From Mycobacterium paraseoulense (GTDB lineage: Bacteria > Actinomycetota > Actinomycetes > Mycobacteriales > Mycobacteriaceae), in assembly GCF_010731655.1 (NCBI RefSeq), contig NZ_AP022619.1, positions 5,084,001 to 5,148,000 of the forward strand: DNA of 64,000 nt, in the 5' to 3' direction. Shown here in pieces: positions 43,437-53,058 of the stretch (within the stretch, counting starts at the first letter, position 1; every line of letters starts with the position of its first letter). The position numbers were made by a program, and so were the translations under genes. The notes under the pieces were generated by a model. It searched no databases, had not been told where the DNA came from, and saw only the letters and a program-made list of their open reading frames with translations.

Positions 43437-43554
43437 CCGGCCGGCGCGAAATCCCGCCACATCCCACCCATTCGCCCCACCGGTATCGATCGCATAAAGC
43501 CGCCCCTTGCGTTTCTTGACGGTTGTCGGAGGGCGGGTGTTTACTCTCAATCAG

Positions 43555-43570
43555 TCGAACATACTTTCGA
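43555..43570. promoter_or_regulatory. LexA (SOS) box upstream of imuA'
   Basis: TCGAAC-ATAC-TTTCGA matches the mycobacterial SOS box TCGAAC-N4-GTTCGA at all but one position. It lies 36 bp upstream of the imuA' start, so imuA'-imuB should be DNA-damage inducible. Confidence 0.88.
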
Positions 43571-43606
43571 AAATAGTCGTGCGAGAGCGGTGGTAGGAGG
43601 CTGGTC

Positions 43607-44296
43607 ATGACTGCGGCTTTCGCCTCGGATCAGCGCCGGGAAACCCGCGCTGAGCAGCTCGAAGCGTTGCGCCGACGGATGGCCGTGATCGCCGGGAAGG
43701 TGCCGGGGCCCGCATCCGGCGAAGCCTTTTGTACCGACGACCTGCTGCCGGAAACGGAATCCCGGCTGGCGCTGCCGCAGTGGCTGGCGGAGTCGCTGCC
43801 GGCGCCGCTGCCGCGCGGGACGGTGGCGGTGCTCTCGGGCGCCCGGTCGCTGCTGCTGGGCATGGTGGCTGCGGTGACGGCGGCGGGCGGCAACGTGGCA
43901 ATCGTCGGCCAGCCGGACATCGGGCTGCTGGCCGCCGCGGAGATGGGCGCGGATCTGAGCCGGCTCGCCGTGATACCGGACCCCGGCAACGATCCGGTGG
44001 AGGTGGCCGCGGTGCTCGTCGACGGCATGGATCTGGTGGTCCTCGGCCTGGGCGGGCGCCGGGTGCCGCATACCCGGGCGCGGGCGGTGGTGGCGCGGGC
44101 CCGCAACAAGGGGTGCACCGTGTTGGTCACCGACGGTGACTGGCAGGGGGCGCCCACCCGGCTGGAGGCCCGGGTCTGCGGCTACGAGATCACGCCGGGA
44201 AGCCGCCCCGGATTCGGGCGGATCAGCCGGGTGCGGCTGCAGGTCAGCGGGGTGTGTGCGGGACGACGGGTGACCGCCCGGGCGCGAGCCGGGTGA
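43607..44296 (+). CDS. imuA': Mutasome accessory protein ImuA'
   Basis: 229 residues, RecA-fold-related, homologous to Rv3395c. [12 protein letters not shown] at the N-terminus, a degenerate ATP-binding core ([17 protein letters not shown]), and a C-terminal region (about 180-229) that in the family contacts ImuB. Required with ImuB and DnaE2 for damage-induced mutagenesis. ATG with GTAGGAGG-type Shine-Dalgarno upstream; LexA box in front. imuB begins 6 bp after its stop. Confidence 0.9.
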   Translation: MTAAFASDQRRETRAEQLEALRRRMAVIAGKVPGPASGEAFCTDDLLPETESRLALPQWLAESLPAPLPRGTVAVLSGARSLLLGMVAAVTAAGGNVAIVGQPDIGLLAAAEMGADLSRLAVIPDPGNDPVEVAAVLVDGMDLVVLGLGGRRVPHTRARAVVARARNKGCTVLVTDGDWQGAPTRLEARVCGYEITPGSRPGFGRISRVRLQVSGVCAGRRVTARARAG

Positions 44297-44302
44297 ATTC
44301 CG

Positions 44303-45877
44303 GTGACATCCCGGGTGCTGGCCATCTGGTGCATGGACTGGCCGGCGGTCGCGGCGGCCGCGGCCGCCGGCCTGTCCGCGACGGCCCCGGTGGCGGTCAC
44401 GCTGGCCAACCGGGTGATCGCCTGCTCGGCGGCCGCCCGGGCGGCGGGGGTGCGGCGGGGGCTGCGGCGCCGGGAGGCGGCGGCGCGGTGCCCGCAGCTG
44501 CACGTCGGCACCGCCGACGGGGACCGCGACGCCCGCTTCTTCGAGGCGGTCATCGCGGCGGTGGACGACCTGGTGCCACGCGCCGAGGTGTTGCGGCCGG
44601 GGCTTCTGGTGTTGCCGGTGCGCGGCGCGGCCCGCTATTTCGGCTCCGAGGCCGACGCCGCCGAGCGGCTGATCGACGCGGTGGCCGCAGCCGGCGCCGA
44701 GTGTCAGGTCGGAATCGCCGACCGGTTGTCCACCGCGGTCTTCGCCGCGCGGGCGGGCCGGGTGGTCCCGCCGGGCGGCGACGCGAAGTTCCTGTCGGTG
44801 CTGTCGATCCGCCAACTCGCCACCGAGCCGAGCCTGTGCGGCCCGGGGCGCGAAGAGCTGACAGACCTGTTGTGGCGGTTGGGGATTCGCACCGTCGGCC
44901 AGTTCGCCGCGCTGTCGGCCACCGATGTGGCGTCCCGGTTCGGTGCCGACGGGGTGACCGCGCACCGGATGGCCCGCGGCGAACCCGAACGGGGCCCGTC
45001 CGGGCGGGAGCCGCCCGAGGAGCTGGAGGCCGTGCTGGACTGCGACCCGCCGATCGACCGGGTCGACGCCGCGGCCTTCGCCGGTCGCTCGCTGGCCGGC
45101 GCGCTGCACCGGACGCTGATGGCCGCCGGGGTGGGCTGCACCCGGCTGGCCATCCACGCCGTCACCGCCAACGGCGAAGAGCTGCACCGGGTCTGGCGGT
45201 GCGCCGAGCCGTTGACCGAGGACGCCACCGCCGACCGGGTGCGCTGGCAACTGGACGGCTGGTTGAGCAGCCGGACCGCGCGCAACCCCCGCCCGACGGC
45301 GGCGGTGACGGTGTTGCGGCTGCAGGCCGTCGAGGTGGTGTCGGCCGGGGCGCTGCAGTTGCCGCTGTGGGGCGGCTTGGGCGAGGAGGACAGGCTGCGG
45401 GCCCGCCGGGCCCTGGTGCGGGTGCAGGGCCTGCTCGGCCCGGAGGCGGTACGGGTGCCGGTGCTGTCCGGCGGGCGCGGGCCGGCCGAGCGCATCACGT
45501 TGACTCCGCTGGGTGACGAACTCCTCCCGCGGGCCGACCCGGGGCTGCCGTGGCCCGGCCGGCTGCCCGAGCCATCACCGGCGGTGTTGCTCGACGACCC
45601 GGTGGAAATGCTTGACGCCCAGGGTAACCCGGTGCGGGTGACGAACCGGGGGCTGTTCTCCGCCGACCCGGTAGCGCTGATGGTGCACGGCCGGGACGAG
45701 CGGCTGGACTGGTGGGCCGGGCCGTGGCCGGTCGACGAGCGGTGGTGGGATGACCGCCCTGCGGGCGGTCAAGGGGGTGGTCGCACCGCCCGCGCGCAGG
45801 TCCTGCTGGAGAGCGAGCGGGCGTTCCTGCTGTGCTATCGCCAGCGGCGCTGGTACCTCGAGGGCAGCTACGAGTGA
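44303..45877 (+). CDS. imuB: Mutasome protein ImuB, inactive Y-family polymerase
   Basis: 524 residues (M. tuberculosis 527). Y-family fold, but motif I is IWCMDWPAV and the region of motif III (LVLPVRGAARYFG) lacks the catalytic acidic pair, consistent with a non-catalytic adaptor. The beta-clamp-binding motif QLPLWG is at 352-357. The C-terminal domain recruits DnaE2 and ImuA'. GTG start. Operon with imuA' under LexA. Confidence 0.95.
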   Translation: MTSRVLAIWCMDWPAVAAAAAAGLSATAPVAVTLANRVIACSAAARAAGVRRGLRRREAAARCPQLHVGTADGDRDARFFEAVIAAVDDLVPRAEVLRPGLLVLPVRGAARYFGSEADAAERLIDAVAAAGAECQVGIADRLSTAVFAARAGRVVPPGGDAKFLSVLSIRQLATEPSLCGPGREELTDLLWRLGIRTVGQFAALSATDVASRFGADGVTAHRMARGEPERGPSGREPPEELEAVLDCDPPIDRVDAAAFAGRSLAGALHRTLMAAGVGCTRLAIHAVTANGEELHRVWRCAEPLTEDATADRVRWQLDGWLSSRTARNPRPTAAVTVLRLQAVEVVSAGALQLPLWGGLGEEDRLRARRALVRVQGLLGPEAVRVPVLSGGRGPAERITLTPLGDELLPRADPGLPWPGRLPEPSPAVLLDDPVEMLDAQGNPVRVTNRGLFSADPVALMVHGRDERLDWWAGPWPVDERWWDDRPAGGQGGGRTARAQVLLESERAFLLCYRQRRWYLEGSYE

Positions 45878-45883
45878 CGGCGC

Positions 45884-46064
45884 TTACCCGGTGGGCCGCA
45901 ACGCGTCCGGCGTCAGGTCCTTCAGCGAGGGATACCCGTCGACGGCCATGATCAGGTCCGCCTCTGCCAACAGGGAGCGCAGCACGTGCACGATGCCGTC
46001 GACACCGCCGAGCGCCGTGCAGCGATTGGTCGTACAGCTCGGTTTGGTAATCGGCGAAGGCCAT
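45884..46064 (-). pseudogene. Deletion remnant of a lactate 2-monooxygenase gene
   Basis: An ATG at 46064 opens [17 protein letters not shown], the N-terminus of lactate 2-monooxygenase (FMN-dependent alpha-hydroxy acid oxidase family). Near 46010-46018 the homology switches to another frame and continues as [32 protein letters not shown] and TPDALRPTG with a TAA at 45886-45884, which is the family's C-terminus. The ~330 central residues, with all catalytic and FMN-binding parts, are missing. A single internal deletion explains both the loss and the frame change. Both ends recognised from memory of the protein. Confidence 0.82.
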
Positions 46065-46109
46065 GACCGTGGCAGTACCCGGCGTCTGGACGGCCAAACG
46101 GCTCGAGCC

Positions 46110-46568
46110 TCAGGCCTGCTGGTCGCGGACCGCCTGCGCCCGCGCCATCAGCCCGGCGCCCCCGGGCAGCGCACCCACGACGGTGCGGGCCAGCCGGTCG
46201 CGCCCGGTGACGCCGTCGGTCCTGGTCTTGCCGGCGCGCAGGTGGCGCCAGCCCAGGCCCGCCCACGACGCCGCGACGGCCGCGTCGGTCACTGCGCCGC
46301 GGGCCCTCCGCCGGTCGACCACGGCCAGGCCGAGCGCGGTGGCGGAGTGCACGGCGTCGACCCAGACGCCGGCCGCCAGCACCTCCGGGCCCGGGTTCAC
46401 TCCCGACAGCAACGCCTGGCCGAGATGGCGAGCGCCCAGGATCCGGGTGACGACGAGCGCCTTGCGATCGACCTGCACCCCGTGGATGTGGTCGAGGACC
46501 TCGGACGGGGCGGCCAGCAGCACCGCGCCCCATCCCGCGCGCAGGACTTCAATGAGACGAATCTTCAT
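46110..46568 (-). CDS. Hypothetical protein downstream of iunH
   Basis: 152 residues, Ala/Arg-rich. Two moderately hydrophobic stretches ([30 protein letters not shown]) could be membrane-associated. [12 protein letters not shown] and [10 protein letters not shown] are the most distinctive segments; no family recognised. The ATG at 46568 lies inside the end of iunH (20-bp overlap), so it is probably translated from the same message. It ends 45 bp before the lactate-monooxygenase remnant. Confidence 0.65.
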   Translation of the reverse strand: MKIRLIEVLRAGWGAVLLAAPSEVLDHIHGVQVDRKALVVTRILGARHLGQALLSGVNPGPEVLAAGVWVDAVHSATALGLAVVDRRRARGAVTDAAVAASWAGLGWRHLRAGKTRTDGVTGRDRLARTVVGALPGGAGLMARAQAVRDQQA

Positions 46569-47598
46569 GCACTACGGGTAACCCGCGCGCGAAGGGCCCA
46601 ACCCGTTCGATGTACCGGTCGAAGAAGGCCGCCGCGTCCACGTCGACGCCGATCAGCGCGTTGGGTTCCCGCCGGCCCGACCAGTCGGTCACCGTCATGG
46701 CGCGCGTCAGCGTCCCCGTGAGTTCGATGTCCACGGTCGCGGGACGGGTGGCGACGAGCCCCGGATCCAGCGCCACGGCGGCGGCCAGCGGATCGTGCAG
46801 ATGCGCCTGGTATCCGTGGCCGATGTCGTGGTAGGCCTCCAGGTAGAACCGCATCGCGTCCTCGATCACCCGAATCAACGGATTGGACGCCGCCGAGCGG
46901 GTGCCGGGCTCGTCGTCCTCGCTCATCGGCGTCGCCGTCGACCCGGCGGCGGCCGCCAGCCTGGCGAGGTGATCCGGCGTCATCGCCACCTGACGGGTCA
47001 GGTCCAGGCCGCACAGGATCGGAAGGCGCTGTTGGCCAACGGCGTCGGCGTCCCAGGCGGCCAACACCTCGGCCGCGGCCTCGGGGTCCACGCTGATGTT
47101 CCACTCCGCCACCGCGGTGGTGTTGCCCCGGTGATCGTAGGAACCGCCCATGACGACCAACCGGCGCAGCAGCCTCGGCAGCTCCGGTTCGGCGCGCAGC
47201 GCCAGCGCCAGATTGGTCAGCGGGCCGGTCGCGACGCCGATCAGCTCGCCGGGGAACGCGTGCGCGGCGCGCACCCAGGCGGTCGCCGAATCGTGGTCGG
47301 TGAGCCGGCGATCGGTGGGCGGCAGCTCGGCGTACCCCAATCCCCTCGGGCCGTGGACCTTTGACGGCAGACGCATCGGTCCGGTCAGGGTTTCGCCGGC
47401 GCCCCGGGAGACCGGCACGCCGGTGACGCCACACAGCTGCAGCAGGCCCAGGTTGTTCTCGCAAACCTGCTGCACCGCAACGTTTCCCCCGGTGGAGGCG
47501 ATGCCCACCACGTCGGCGTCCGGGCTGGCGAACAGGTAGATCAGTGCGAGCGCATCGTCGACGCCGGTATCGACGTCGACGAAAACGGGCGACTTCAT
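46549..47598 (-). CDS. iunH: Inosine-uridine preferring nucleoside hydrolase
   Basis: 349 residues. The calcium-binding DVDTGVDDALAL motif near the N-terminus and MGGSYDHRGNTTAVAEWNISVDPEAAA (in parts MGGSYDHRGN, EWNISVDPEA) are diagnostic of the IunH family, with HDPLAAAVAL near the C-terminus. Hydrolyses N-glycosidic bonds of ribonucleosides for salvage. Longer than remembered for M. tuberculosis Rv3393 (~308 aa). ATG at 47598; a TTG at 47607 is less likely. Divergent from the cyclopropane synthase gene, 39 bp apart. Confidence 0.9.
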   Translation of the reverse strand: MKSPVFVDVDTGVDDALALIYLFASPDADVVGIASTGGNVAVQQVCENNLGLLQLCGVTGVPVSRGAGETLTGPMRLPSKVHGPRGLGYAELPPTDRRLTDHDSATAWVRAAHAFPGELIGVATGPLTNLALALRAEPELPRLLRRLVVMGGSYDHRGNTTAVAEWNISVDPEAAAEVLAAWDADAVGQQRLPILCGLDLTRQVAMTPDHLARLAAAAGSTATPMSEDDEPGTRSAASNPLIRVIEDAMRFYLEAYHDIGHGYQAHLHDPLAAAVALDPGLVATRPATVDIELTGTLTRAMTVTDWSGRREPNALIGVDVDAAAFFDRYIERVGPFARGLPVVHEDSSH

Positions 47599-47637
47599 TG
47601 TGTCCAAGATACTCAGACCGGCGGTTAGGCTGTCACG

Positions 47638-48525
47638 ATGCCAACGACGTCGGAGCCCCCCGGGGGGACAGACTTAACGCCGCACTTCGACGATGTGCAG
47701 GCCCACTACGACTTGTCGGACGACTTCTTCCGGCTGTTCCTGGACCCGACCCAGACGTACAGCTGCGCCTACTTCGAGCGCGACGACATGACGCTGGAAG
47801 AAGCGCAGATCGCCAAGATCGATCTCGCCCTCGGCAAACTTGGGCTGCAACCGGGCATGACGTTGCTGGACGTCGGCTGCGGCTGGGGCGCCACCATGAT
47901 GCGCGCCGTGGAAACCTACGACGTCAACGTCGTCGGCCTCACCCTGAGCCGCAACCAGGCCAATCACGTCGAGCAGCTGATCGCCCGGTCCGACAGCCCC
48001 CGCTCGATGCGGATCCTGCTGCAGGGCTGGGAGCAGTTCGATGAGCCCGTCGACCGGATCGTCAGCATCGGCGCCTTCGAGCACTTCGGGCACGAGCGCT
48101 ACGACAAGTTCTTCAGCCTGGCGCATGGCCTGCTGCCCGACGACGGGGTCATGCTGCTGCACACCATCACCGGGCTGCACCCGACGGAGATGGTGGAACG
48201 TGGCATGCCCTTGTCGTTCCTGTTTGCCCGCTTCGTCAAATTCATTGTCACCGAGATCTTCCCGGGTGGGCGGTTGCCGTCGATACCGATGGTGCAGGAG
48301 CGCGCCACCGCGAACGGCTTCACCGTGAGCCGCGTGCAATCGCTGCAGCCGCATTACGCGAAAACGCTCGACATCTGGGCCGCCGCATTGCAGGCCCACA
48401 AGGATCAGGCCATCGCGGTGCAATCCGAGGAAGTCTACGAGCGGTACATGAAATACCTGACCGGTTGTGCCGAGATGTTCCGCATCGGCTACGTCGACGT
48501 CAATCAGTTCACGCTGCTGAAGTAA
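47638..48525 (+). CDS. Mycolic acid cyclopropane synthase/methyltransferase family
   Basis: 295 residues. [21 protein letters not shown], in parts [10 protein letters not shown] and [18 protein letters not shown], then [10 protein letters not shown] (SAM site) and VGLTLSRNQ are the CmaA/MmaA/PcaA signature; [15 protein letters not shown] carries the active-site Glu region. These enzymes modify meromycolate double bonds on acyl carrier. The locus corresponds to cmaA1 (Rv3392c), but paralogues are too similar to assign by eye. ATG start. Confidence 0.92.
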   Translation: MPTTSEPPGGTDLTPHFDDVQAHYDLSDDFFRLFLDPTQTYSCAYFERDDMTLEEAQIAKIDLALGKLGLQPGMTLLDVGCGWGATMMRAVETYDVNVVGLTLSRNQANHVEQLIARSDSPRSMRILLQGWEQFDEPVDRIVSIGAFEHFGHERYDKFFSLAHGLLPDDGVMLLHTITGLHPTEMVERGMPLSFLFARFVKFIVTEIFPGGRLPSIPMVQERATANGFTVSRVQSLQPHYAKTLDIWAAALQAHKDQAIAVQSEEVYERYMKYLTGCAEMFRIGYVDVNQFTLLK

Positions 48526-48559
48526 CTCCCCGCCCACCCCGCGGGCGGCCGCCGCCGTA

Positions 48560-49303
48560 CTACGGCCAGGCCGAGGCGAAGGTGATCACGAGGACGTCGC
48601 GCTGCGCCGGGCCCGAGTCGTCGATCGGCCGGATCGGGGAGACGCCGTGCAGGGTGCGGCGGTCGTCGCCCAGCATCAGCGTGCCGGGCTCGGCCAGCGT
48701 GGTCGCCAGCAACTGGCGGCCGTCGGAGTCGCACACCGTGCTCTCGCCGCCGATGGCGTTGCGCCGCCCGACCAGCAACGAGGTGACCAGGGTGACGCCG
48801 TCGCGGTGCATGCCCTCGGGCGTGGGATGGCCGCCCTCGTCCGTCGACGACCGAATCCGGAACGGATGGACCTTGACGTTCCACTCCGCCACCTCGTCGA
48901 GGGCCGCCGCCACCCGGGCCAGCAACCCGATCAGCTTATGCAGCAAGGGATCCCGGGCGAACGCATCCGTCAGGGGCTCGAAGTCGCGCTCCCTGCCGAT
49001 GTAGAGGGGGTTGGAGTCCTGCGGCTGCACGAACGTGGTCCTGGGCATCGGGCGCAGCACGCGATCGCGCAACGCGTACTGGCCGTACCGGCGCATTCGC
49101 TGCACACCGAGCTCGGCCGCGTAGGGGTCGGGGCCCAGGCGCCGCCAGTGCCCGGCGAACCGGGTCCACTCCTCGCGGGCCGCGCCCAGGCCGCGCGTCA
49201 CGTCGAACGCGGACATCACCGCGGCGCCCGTCGCGGCGACCAGCCGGGCCGCGGCGGCCACCGGGTCGGCGTCCGCCCGCTTTTCGGGAAGAGTCCGGCT
49301 CAT
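48560..49303 (-). CDS. 2OG-Fe(II) oxygenase (PF10014-like)
   Basis: 247 residues. Iron ligands H166 and D168 (EGMHRDGVTLV) and H219 (RRTLHGVSPI), with an Arg further on for 2-oxoglutarate. The arrangement resembles the 2OG-Fe_Oxy_2 family that includes free amino acid hydroxylases such as L-isoleucine dioxygenase, so an amino-acid-like substrate is possible. ATG at 49303. It sits between the cyclopropane synthase-family gene and acrA1, codirectional with the latter and 41 bp after it. Confidence 0.8.
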   Translation of the reverse strand: MSRTLPEKRADADPVAAAARLVAATGAAVMSAFDVTRGLGAAREEWTRFAGHWRRLGPDPYAAELGVQRMRRYGQYALRDRVLRPMPRTTFVQPQDSNPLYIGRERDFEPLTDAFARDPLLHKLIGLLARVAAALDEVAEWNVKVHPFRIRSSTDEGGHPTPEGMHRDGVTLVTSLLVGRRNAIGGESTVCDSDGRQLLATTLAEPGTLMLGDDRRTLHGVSPIRPIDDSGPAQRDVLVITFASAWP

Positions 49304-49344
49304 CGCGCCGGAATACCGCGATCGGATGGGTTGAAACGCCCGAA

Positions 49345-51339
49345 TTACCAATGCACCCCGGGCACCAGGCGCACCAACCGCTTGACTCCTCGCGGTGTCC
49401 GGATGCCGGCGGTGACCGCGCGGACGGGCCGCCTCGGTTTGCGTGGGGCCTGGGCGGCCGCGGGCGGTTCGGTGGGCAGCCCGCGGGCGGCGGCGGAGTC
49501 GGGGTAACCCAGGTAGAGCTGGTGCAGGATGCGCCGGGACGTCCGCGGCGCGAAATAGTTGCCGGCCTCGGCGAGGGTGCCCAGCGGGGTGTCGATGCGC
49601 GCCGGCTTTTCCACCAGGGCCCGCACCACCATGGCGGCCGCCCGCTCCGGGCTGATCGCGGGCACCGGGTTGAGCCGGTGCGACGGCGCGATCATCGGCG
49701 TATGCACCAGGGGCATATGGATATTGGTGAACGTGATGTGGTCGGACAGCGTCTCCGAGGAGACCACGTCGGCGAATGCGTCCAGCGCAGCCTTGGTGGG
49801 CAGGTACGAGCTGTACTTGGGGTTGCGCGCCTGCACGCCGGCGCTGGAGACGTTGACCACGTGGCCGAAGCGGCGCTCGCGCCAGTGCGGCAACAAAGCC
49901 AGCACCATGCGCACCGCGCCGAAGTAGTTGACCGCCATCACCCGCTCGTAGTCGTGCAGGCGGTCGGTGGAGTTGACCACCGAGCGGCGGATCGACCGGC
50001 CGGCGTTGTTCACCAGGTAGTCGACGTGGTCGAAGCGGCCCAGGATGTCCTTGATGGTGTGCTCGACCGAGGTGGAATCGGTGACGTCGCAGGTGAAGGC
50101 GTGGGCGTCGCCGCCGCCCGTGCGGATCTCGGCGACCAGTTGGTCCAGCGCGTCGGCGTTGCGGGCCAGGGCGAAGACCGTCGCTCCCCTTTCCGCCACC
50201 GCGATCGCCGCCGCCCGGCCGATGCCACTGGAGGCGCCGGTGATGATGACGTGCCGGCCGCGCAGCGGATCGCTGCGCCGGGCTCGGTCGGGGTCGAGGT
50301 GTTCGGCCCAGTAGCGCCACAGCTTGGGGGCATAACTGGAGAACTCGGGTACGCCGATTCCGCTGCCCCGCAGCGCTTCCCGGGTCTTGTCGCTGACGAA
50401 CGTCGGCTTGAGGTCGACGAGGTCGAAAACCTCGGCCGGGATTCCCAACTGGGTGGCGGCCATGTTGCGCAGCACCCTGGCCCGCCCGCGCACCTTCAGC
50501 ACCGGTGCGGCCACCGAGCCGGGCAGCGATCCGCGCACCGGCGGCAGCCCGGCCGCTTTCGCGACACCACGGTAAATGCCGCGCAGCCCAACGGTTTTGG
50601 GGGCGGTGAGGTGGAACGCGCGGCCGTCCAAGCCGTCGATATGCATGAGCGCGGCGAGCGCGTCGGCGACGTAGTCGACCGGCACGATGTTGGTGCGGCC
50701 GGTGTCGGGCAGCAGGATCGGCGTGACCTTGGGCAATACGGCCAGCGCCGACAATACGCCGAAGAAGTAGTACGGCCCGTCGATCTTGTCCATCTCGCCG
50801 GTGCGGGAGTCGCCCACCACTACCGCCGGGCGGTAGATCCGGTAACGCAGCCCGGGCGTCGACCGCACCAGCAGCTCGGCTTCGAACTTCGTCCGGTGGT
50901 ACGGGGTCGGCAGCTGCTGGCCGACGTCGAAGTCGTCCTCGGTGTACTCGCCGGGGTGCTCGCCCGCCACGGCGATCGAGGACACGTGATGCAGCGTCGC
51001 GCCCAGCCGTTGCGCCAGCTCGATCACGGCGCGGGTGCCTTCGACGTTGGTGGCCCGCTGCTCGGCTTCGCCGGCGGTGATGTCGTAGATGGCCGCGCAG
51101 TGCACGACGTGGTCGATGCGGCCCAGCTCGGCGAGGGTCTCGTCGGTCAGCTCCAGCTCCGGCAGCCCCGCGACCAGTGGTTTGACCCGCTCACCCCACT
51201 CGGAGGCGAGCCGTTCGAAGCGGCCCAGCGACGGCCGCCGGACCAGCACCCACACCTGCGCATCGGGCCGGGCCTCCAGCAGGCGACCGACGACGTGGCG
51301 CCCAATAAACCCGGTACCGCCGGTAACGACATACCGCAT
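49345..51339 (-). CDS. acrA1: Fatty acyl-CoA reductase AcrA1-like, two-domain
   Basis: 664 residues (Rv3391 650 aa). N-terminal extended SDR/male-sterility-type reductase (TGGTGFIGRHVV; YHRTKFE as YxxxK) and C-terminal classical SDR (TGASSGIGRA; active Tyr/Lys in SSYLPTKAALD). The combination converts fatty acyl-CoA to aldehyde or alcohol. ATG at 51339; upstream residues MTRWPPAATMGC are not needed. Codirectional with lpqD upstream and the dioxygenase downstream. Confidence 0.92.
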   Translation of the reverse strand: MRYVVTGGTGFIGRHVVGRLLEARPDAQVWVLVRRPSLGRFERLASEWGERVKPLVAGLPELELTDETLAELGRIDHVVHCAAIYDITAGEAEQRATNVEGTRAVIELAQRLGATLHHVSSIAVAGEHPGEYTEDDFDVGQQLPTPYHRTKFEAELLVRSTPGLRYRIYRPAVVVGDSRTGEMDKIDGPYYFFGVLSALAVLPKVTPILLPDTGRTNIVPVDYVADALAALMHIDGLDGRAFHLTAPKTVGLRGIYRGVAKAAGLPPVRGSLPGSVAAPVLKVRGRARVLRNMAATQLGIPAEVFDLVDLKPTFVSDKTREALRGSGIGVPEFSSYAPKLWRYWAEHLDPDRARRSDPLRGRHVIITGASSGIGRAAAIAVAERGATVFALARNADALDQLVAEIRTGGGDAHAFTCDVTDSTSVEHTIKDILGRFDHVDYLVNNAGRSIRRSVVNSTDRLHDYERVMAVNYFGAVRMVLALLPHWRERRFGHVVNVSSAGVQARNPKYSSYLPTKAALDAFADVVSSETLSDHITFTNIHMPLVHTPMIAPSHRLNPVPAISPERAAAMVVRALVEKPARIDTPLGTLAEAGNYFAPRTSRRILHQLYLGYPDSAAARGLPTEPPAAAQAPRKPRRPVRAVTAGIRTPRGVKRLVRLVPGVHW

Positions 51340-51388
51340 GCAGCCCATCGTGGCGGCTGGGGGCCACCGCGTCAACCGTTCCCGCGCG

Positions 51389-52102
51389 TCAGCTGTGGAA
51401 GTCGCGAATGCCGTCCCAGTCCACCAGGGTCCAGCCGGTCACCGGGTTACCCGTGATCACCACGCGCCCGATGTTGGGCAGCGGGTGGCTGGTCAGCAGG
51501 GTGTCCTTGGCGTTCTTGGCGTTCATCAGCGTCCAGTACTCGATGGCGAACTTGTGCGAGAACAGCACGGGATTGTGCTGGCCGCTGGCGTAGACCTTCT
51601 GGATGGCCGCGGTGAACCTGTCGTTGAACTCCCTGCCGTTGACCGACCCGGGGATGCTGTCTTGCCTGTCGCCCCTGAGCCAGTCCGCCGGCGCCAGCAG
51701 GTATGTCGCGCCCTCCTGGGCAACCGGCTTGCCCTCGAACCAGCCGGCGTTGATCTCCTGGATGCCTTGCAGCACCTCGACCTGCTTGCCCAGCTCGGCG
51801 GCCAGCGGCGCGGCGGTCTGCTGGGCTCTGGCCATGGTGGAGGCGTAGATGCCGTCGTAGTCCTTATGACCCGCCTGGTGGGCGACCTGCTGGGCCTGCC
51901 CCTTGCCCTCGGGGCTCAGGCCCGGGCCCGGCACCGAGGTGTCGATGATCCCGCTGGCGTTGGCTTCGGACTCGGCGTGCCGGATGAACGTCACCGTGAT
52001 GCTGCGTGCCTGCGGCGATCCGCCACAGGCGCCGACGATTACGGCCGCGGTGAGCGCCGCGACGACCTTCGAGACATTCCGGACCAACCTGCGCTTCGGC
52101 AT
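51389..52102 (-). CDS. lpqD: Lipoprotein LpqD, histidine phosphatase superfamily
   Basis: 237 residues. Signal sequence MPKRRLVRN... with lipobox VGAC. The phosphatase core starts TFIRHAESEANASG, retaining the catalytic RH pair, with SPEGKGQAQQVAHQ and INAGWFEGKP further on. Anchored outside the membrane. The ATG at 52102 is chosen by comparison with Rv3390; the ATG-less extension to 52129 is unnecessary. It is divergent from htdY. Confidence 0.9.
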   Translation of the reverse strand: MPKRRLVRNVSKVVAALTAAVIVGACGGSPQARSITVTFIRHAESEANASGIIDTSVPGPGLSPEGKGQAQQVAHQAGHKDYDGIYASTMARAQQTAAPLAAELGKQVEVLQGIQEINAGWFEGKPVAQEGATYLLAPADWLRGDRQDSIPGSVNGREFNDRFTAAIQKVYASGQHNPVLFSHKFAIEYWTLMNAKNAKDTLLTSHPLPNIGRVVITGNPVTGWTLVDWDGIRDFHS

Positions 52103-52185
52103 GTCGATAGCCTGCCCTGCCGACCGCATCGGTGGGAAGGGTTTGCGATGGTTAGGTGGAGAAAATACGTCAGAAGGAGACTCAG

Positions 52186-53058
52186 ATGGCGATTGACCCG
52201 AGTGCGGTCGGCGCGGTGACCGAACCCATGCTGTTGGAGTGGACCGACCGCGACACGCTGCTGTACGCGCTCGGCGTCGGCGCCGGCCTCGACGATCTGT
52301 CCTTCACCACCGAGAACAGCCACGGCATCGACCAGCAGGTGCTGCCCACGTACGCGGTGATCTGCTGCCCGGCGTTCGGGGCGGCCGGCAAGGTCGGAAC
52401 GTTCAACTGGGCCATGCTGTTACACGGCTCGCAGGAAATCCGGCTGCACGCGCCGCTGCCGCCCGCGGGCAAGCTGTCGGTGGTCACCGAGGTCGCCGAC
52501 ATCCAGGACAAGGGCGAGGGCAAGAACGCGATCCTGGTGTTGCGCGGCCGGGGCACCGACCCCGACTCGGAGAAGCTGATCGCCGAGACGCTGACCACCC
52601 TGGTGATCCGGGGCGAGGGCGGGTTCGGGGGAGTGCCCGGTCAGCGGCCGGTGGCTCCGGAGATCCCCGACCGCGAGCCCGACGCCCGGGTCCCGCTGCC
52701 CACCCGGGAGGACCAGGCGCTGATCTACCGGCTTTCCGGTGACCGCAACCCGCTGCACAGCGATCCGTGGTTCGCCCGGGAGATGGCCGGGTTTCCCAAG
52801 CCGATCCTGCACGGGCTGTGCAGCTATGGGGTGGCGGGCCGCGCGCTGGTCGCCGAGCTCGGTGGCGGCGTCGCGGCCAACGTCACCTCGATCGCGTCGC
52901 GGTTCACCTCGCCGGTGTTTCCCGGCGAGACGCTGACCACGCTGATCTGGCGCACCGAACCGGGCAAGGCGGTGTTCCGGACCGAGGCGTCGGACGCCGA
53001 GGGTTCCGGCCCTCGCGTGGTGCTCGACGACGGCGCGGTGGAATACGTCCAGGCCTAG
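52186..53058 (+). CDS. htdY: (3R)-hydroxyacyl dehydratase HtdY
   Basis: 290 residues, identical length to Rv3389c. Double hot-dog fold; the hydratase-2 motif YRLSGDRNPLHSDPWFA with catalytic Asp and His lies at about 183-200, followed by KPILHGLCSYG. Hydrates/dehydrates (3R)-hydroxyacyl-CoA. ATG with GAAGGAG 7 nt upstream. Its stop overlaps that of otsB2 tail-to-tail by 4 bp. Confidence 0.94.
   Translation: MAIDPSAVGAVTEPMLLEWTDRDTLLYALGVGAGLDDLSFTTENSHGIDQQVLPTYAVICCPAFGAAGKVGTFNWAMLLHGSQEIRLHAPLPPAGKLSVVTEVADIQDKGEGKNAILVLRGRGTDPDSEKLIAETLTTLVIRGEGGFGGVPGQRPVAPEIPDREPDARVPLPTREDQALIYRLSGDRNPLHSDPWFAREMAGFPKPILHGLCSYGVAGRALVAELGGGVAANVTSIASRFTSPVFPGETLTTLIWRTEPGKAVFRTEASDAEGSGPRVVLDDGAVEYVQA

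Noticed and set aside
45495..46097. A 200-codon leftward frame as an intact gene downstream of the iunH unit
   Set aside because: Only its first ~17 codons from 46064 are homologous to anything; after 46016 the frame is Arg-rich and the true homologous C-terminus continues in another frame, so this is the deletion remnant.
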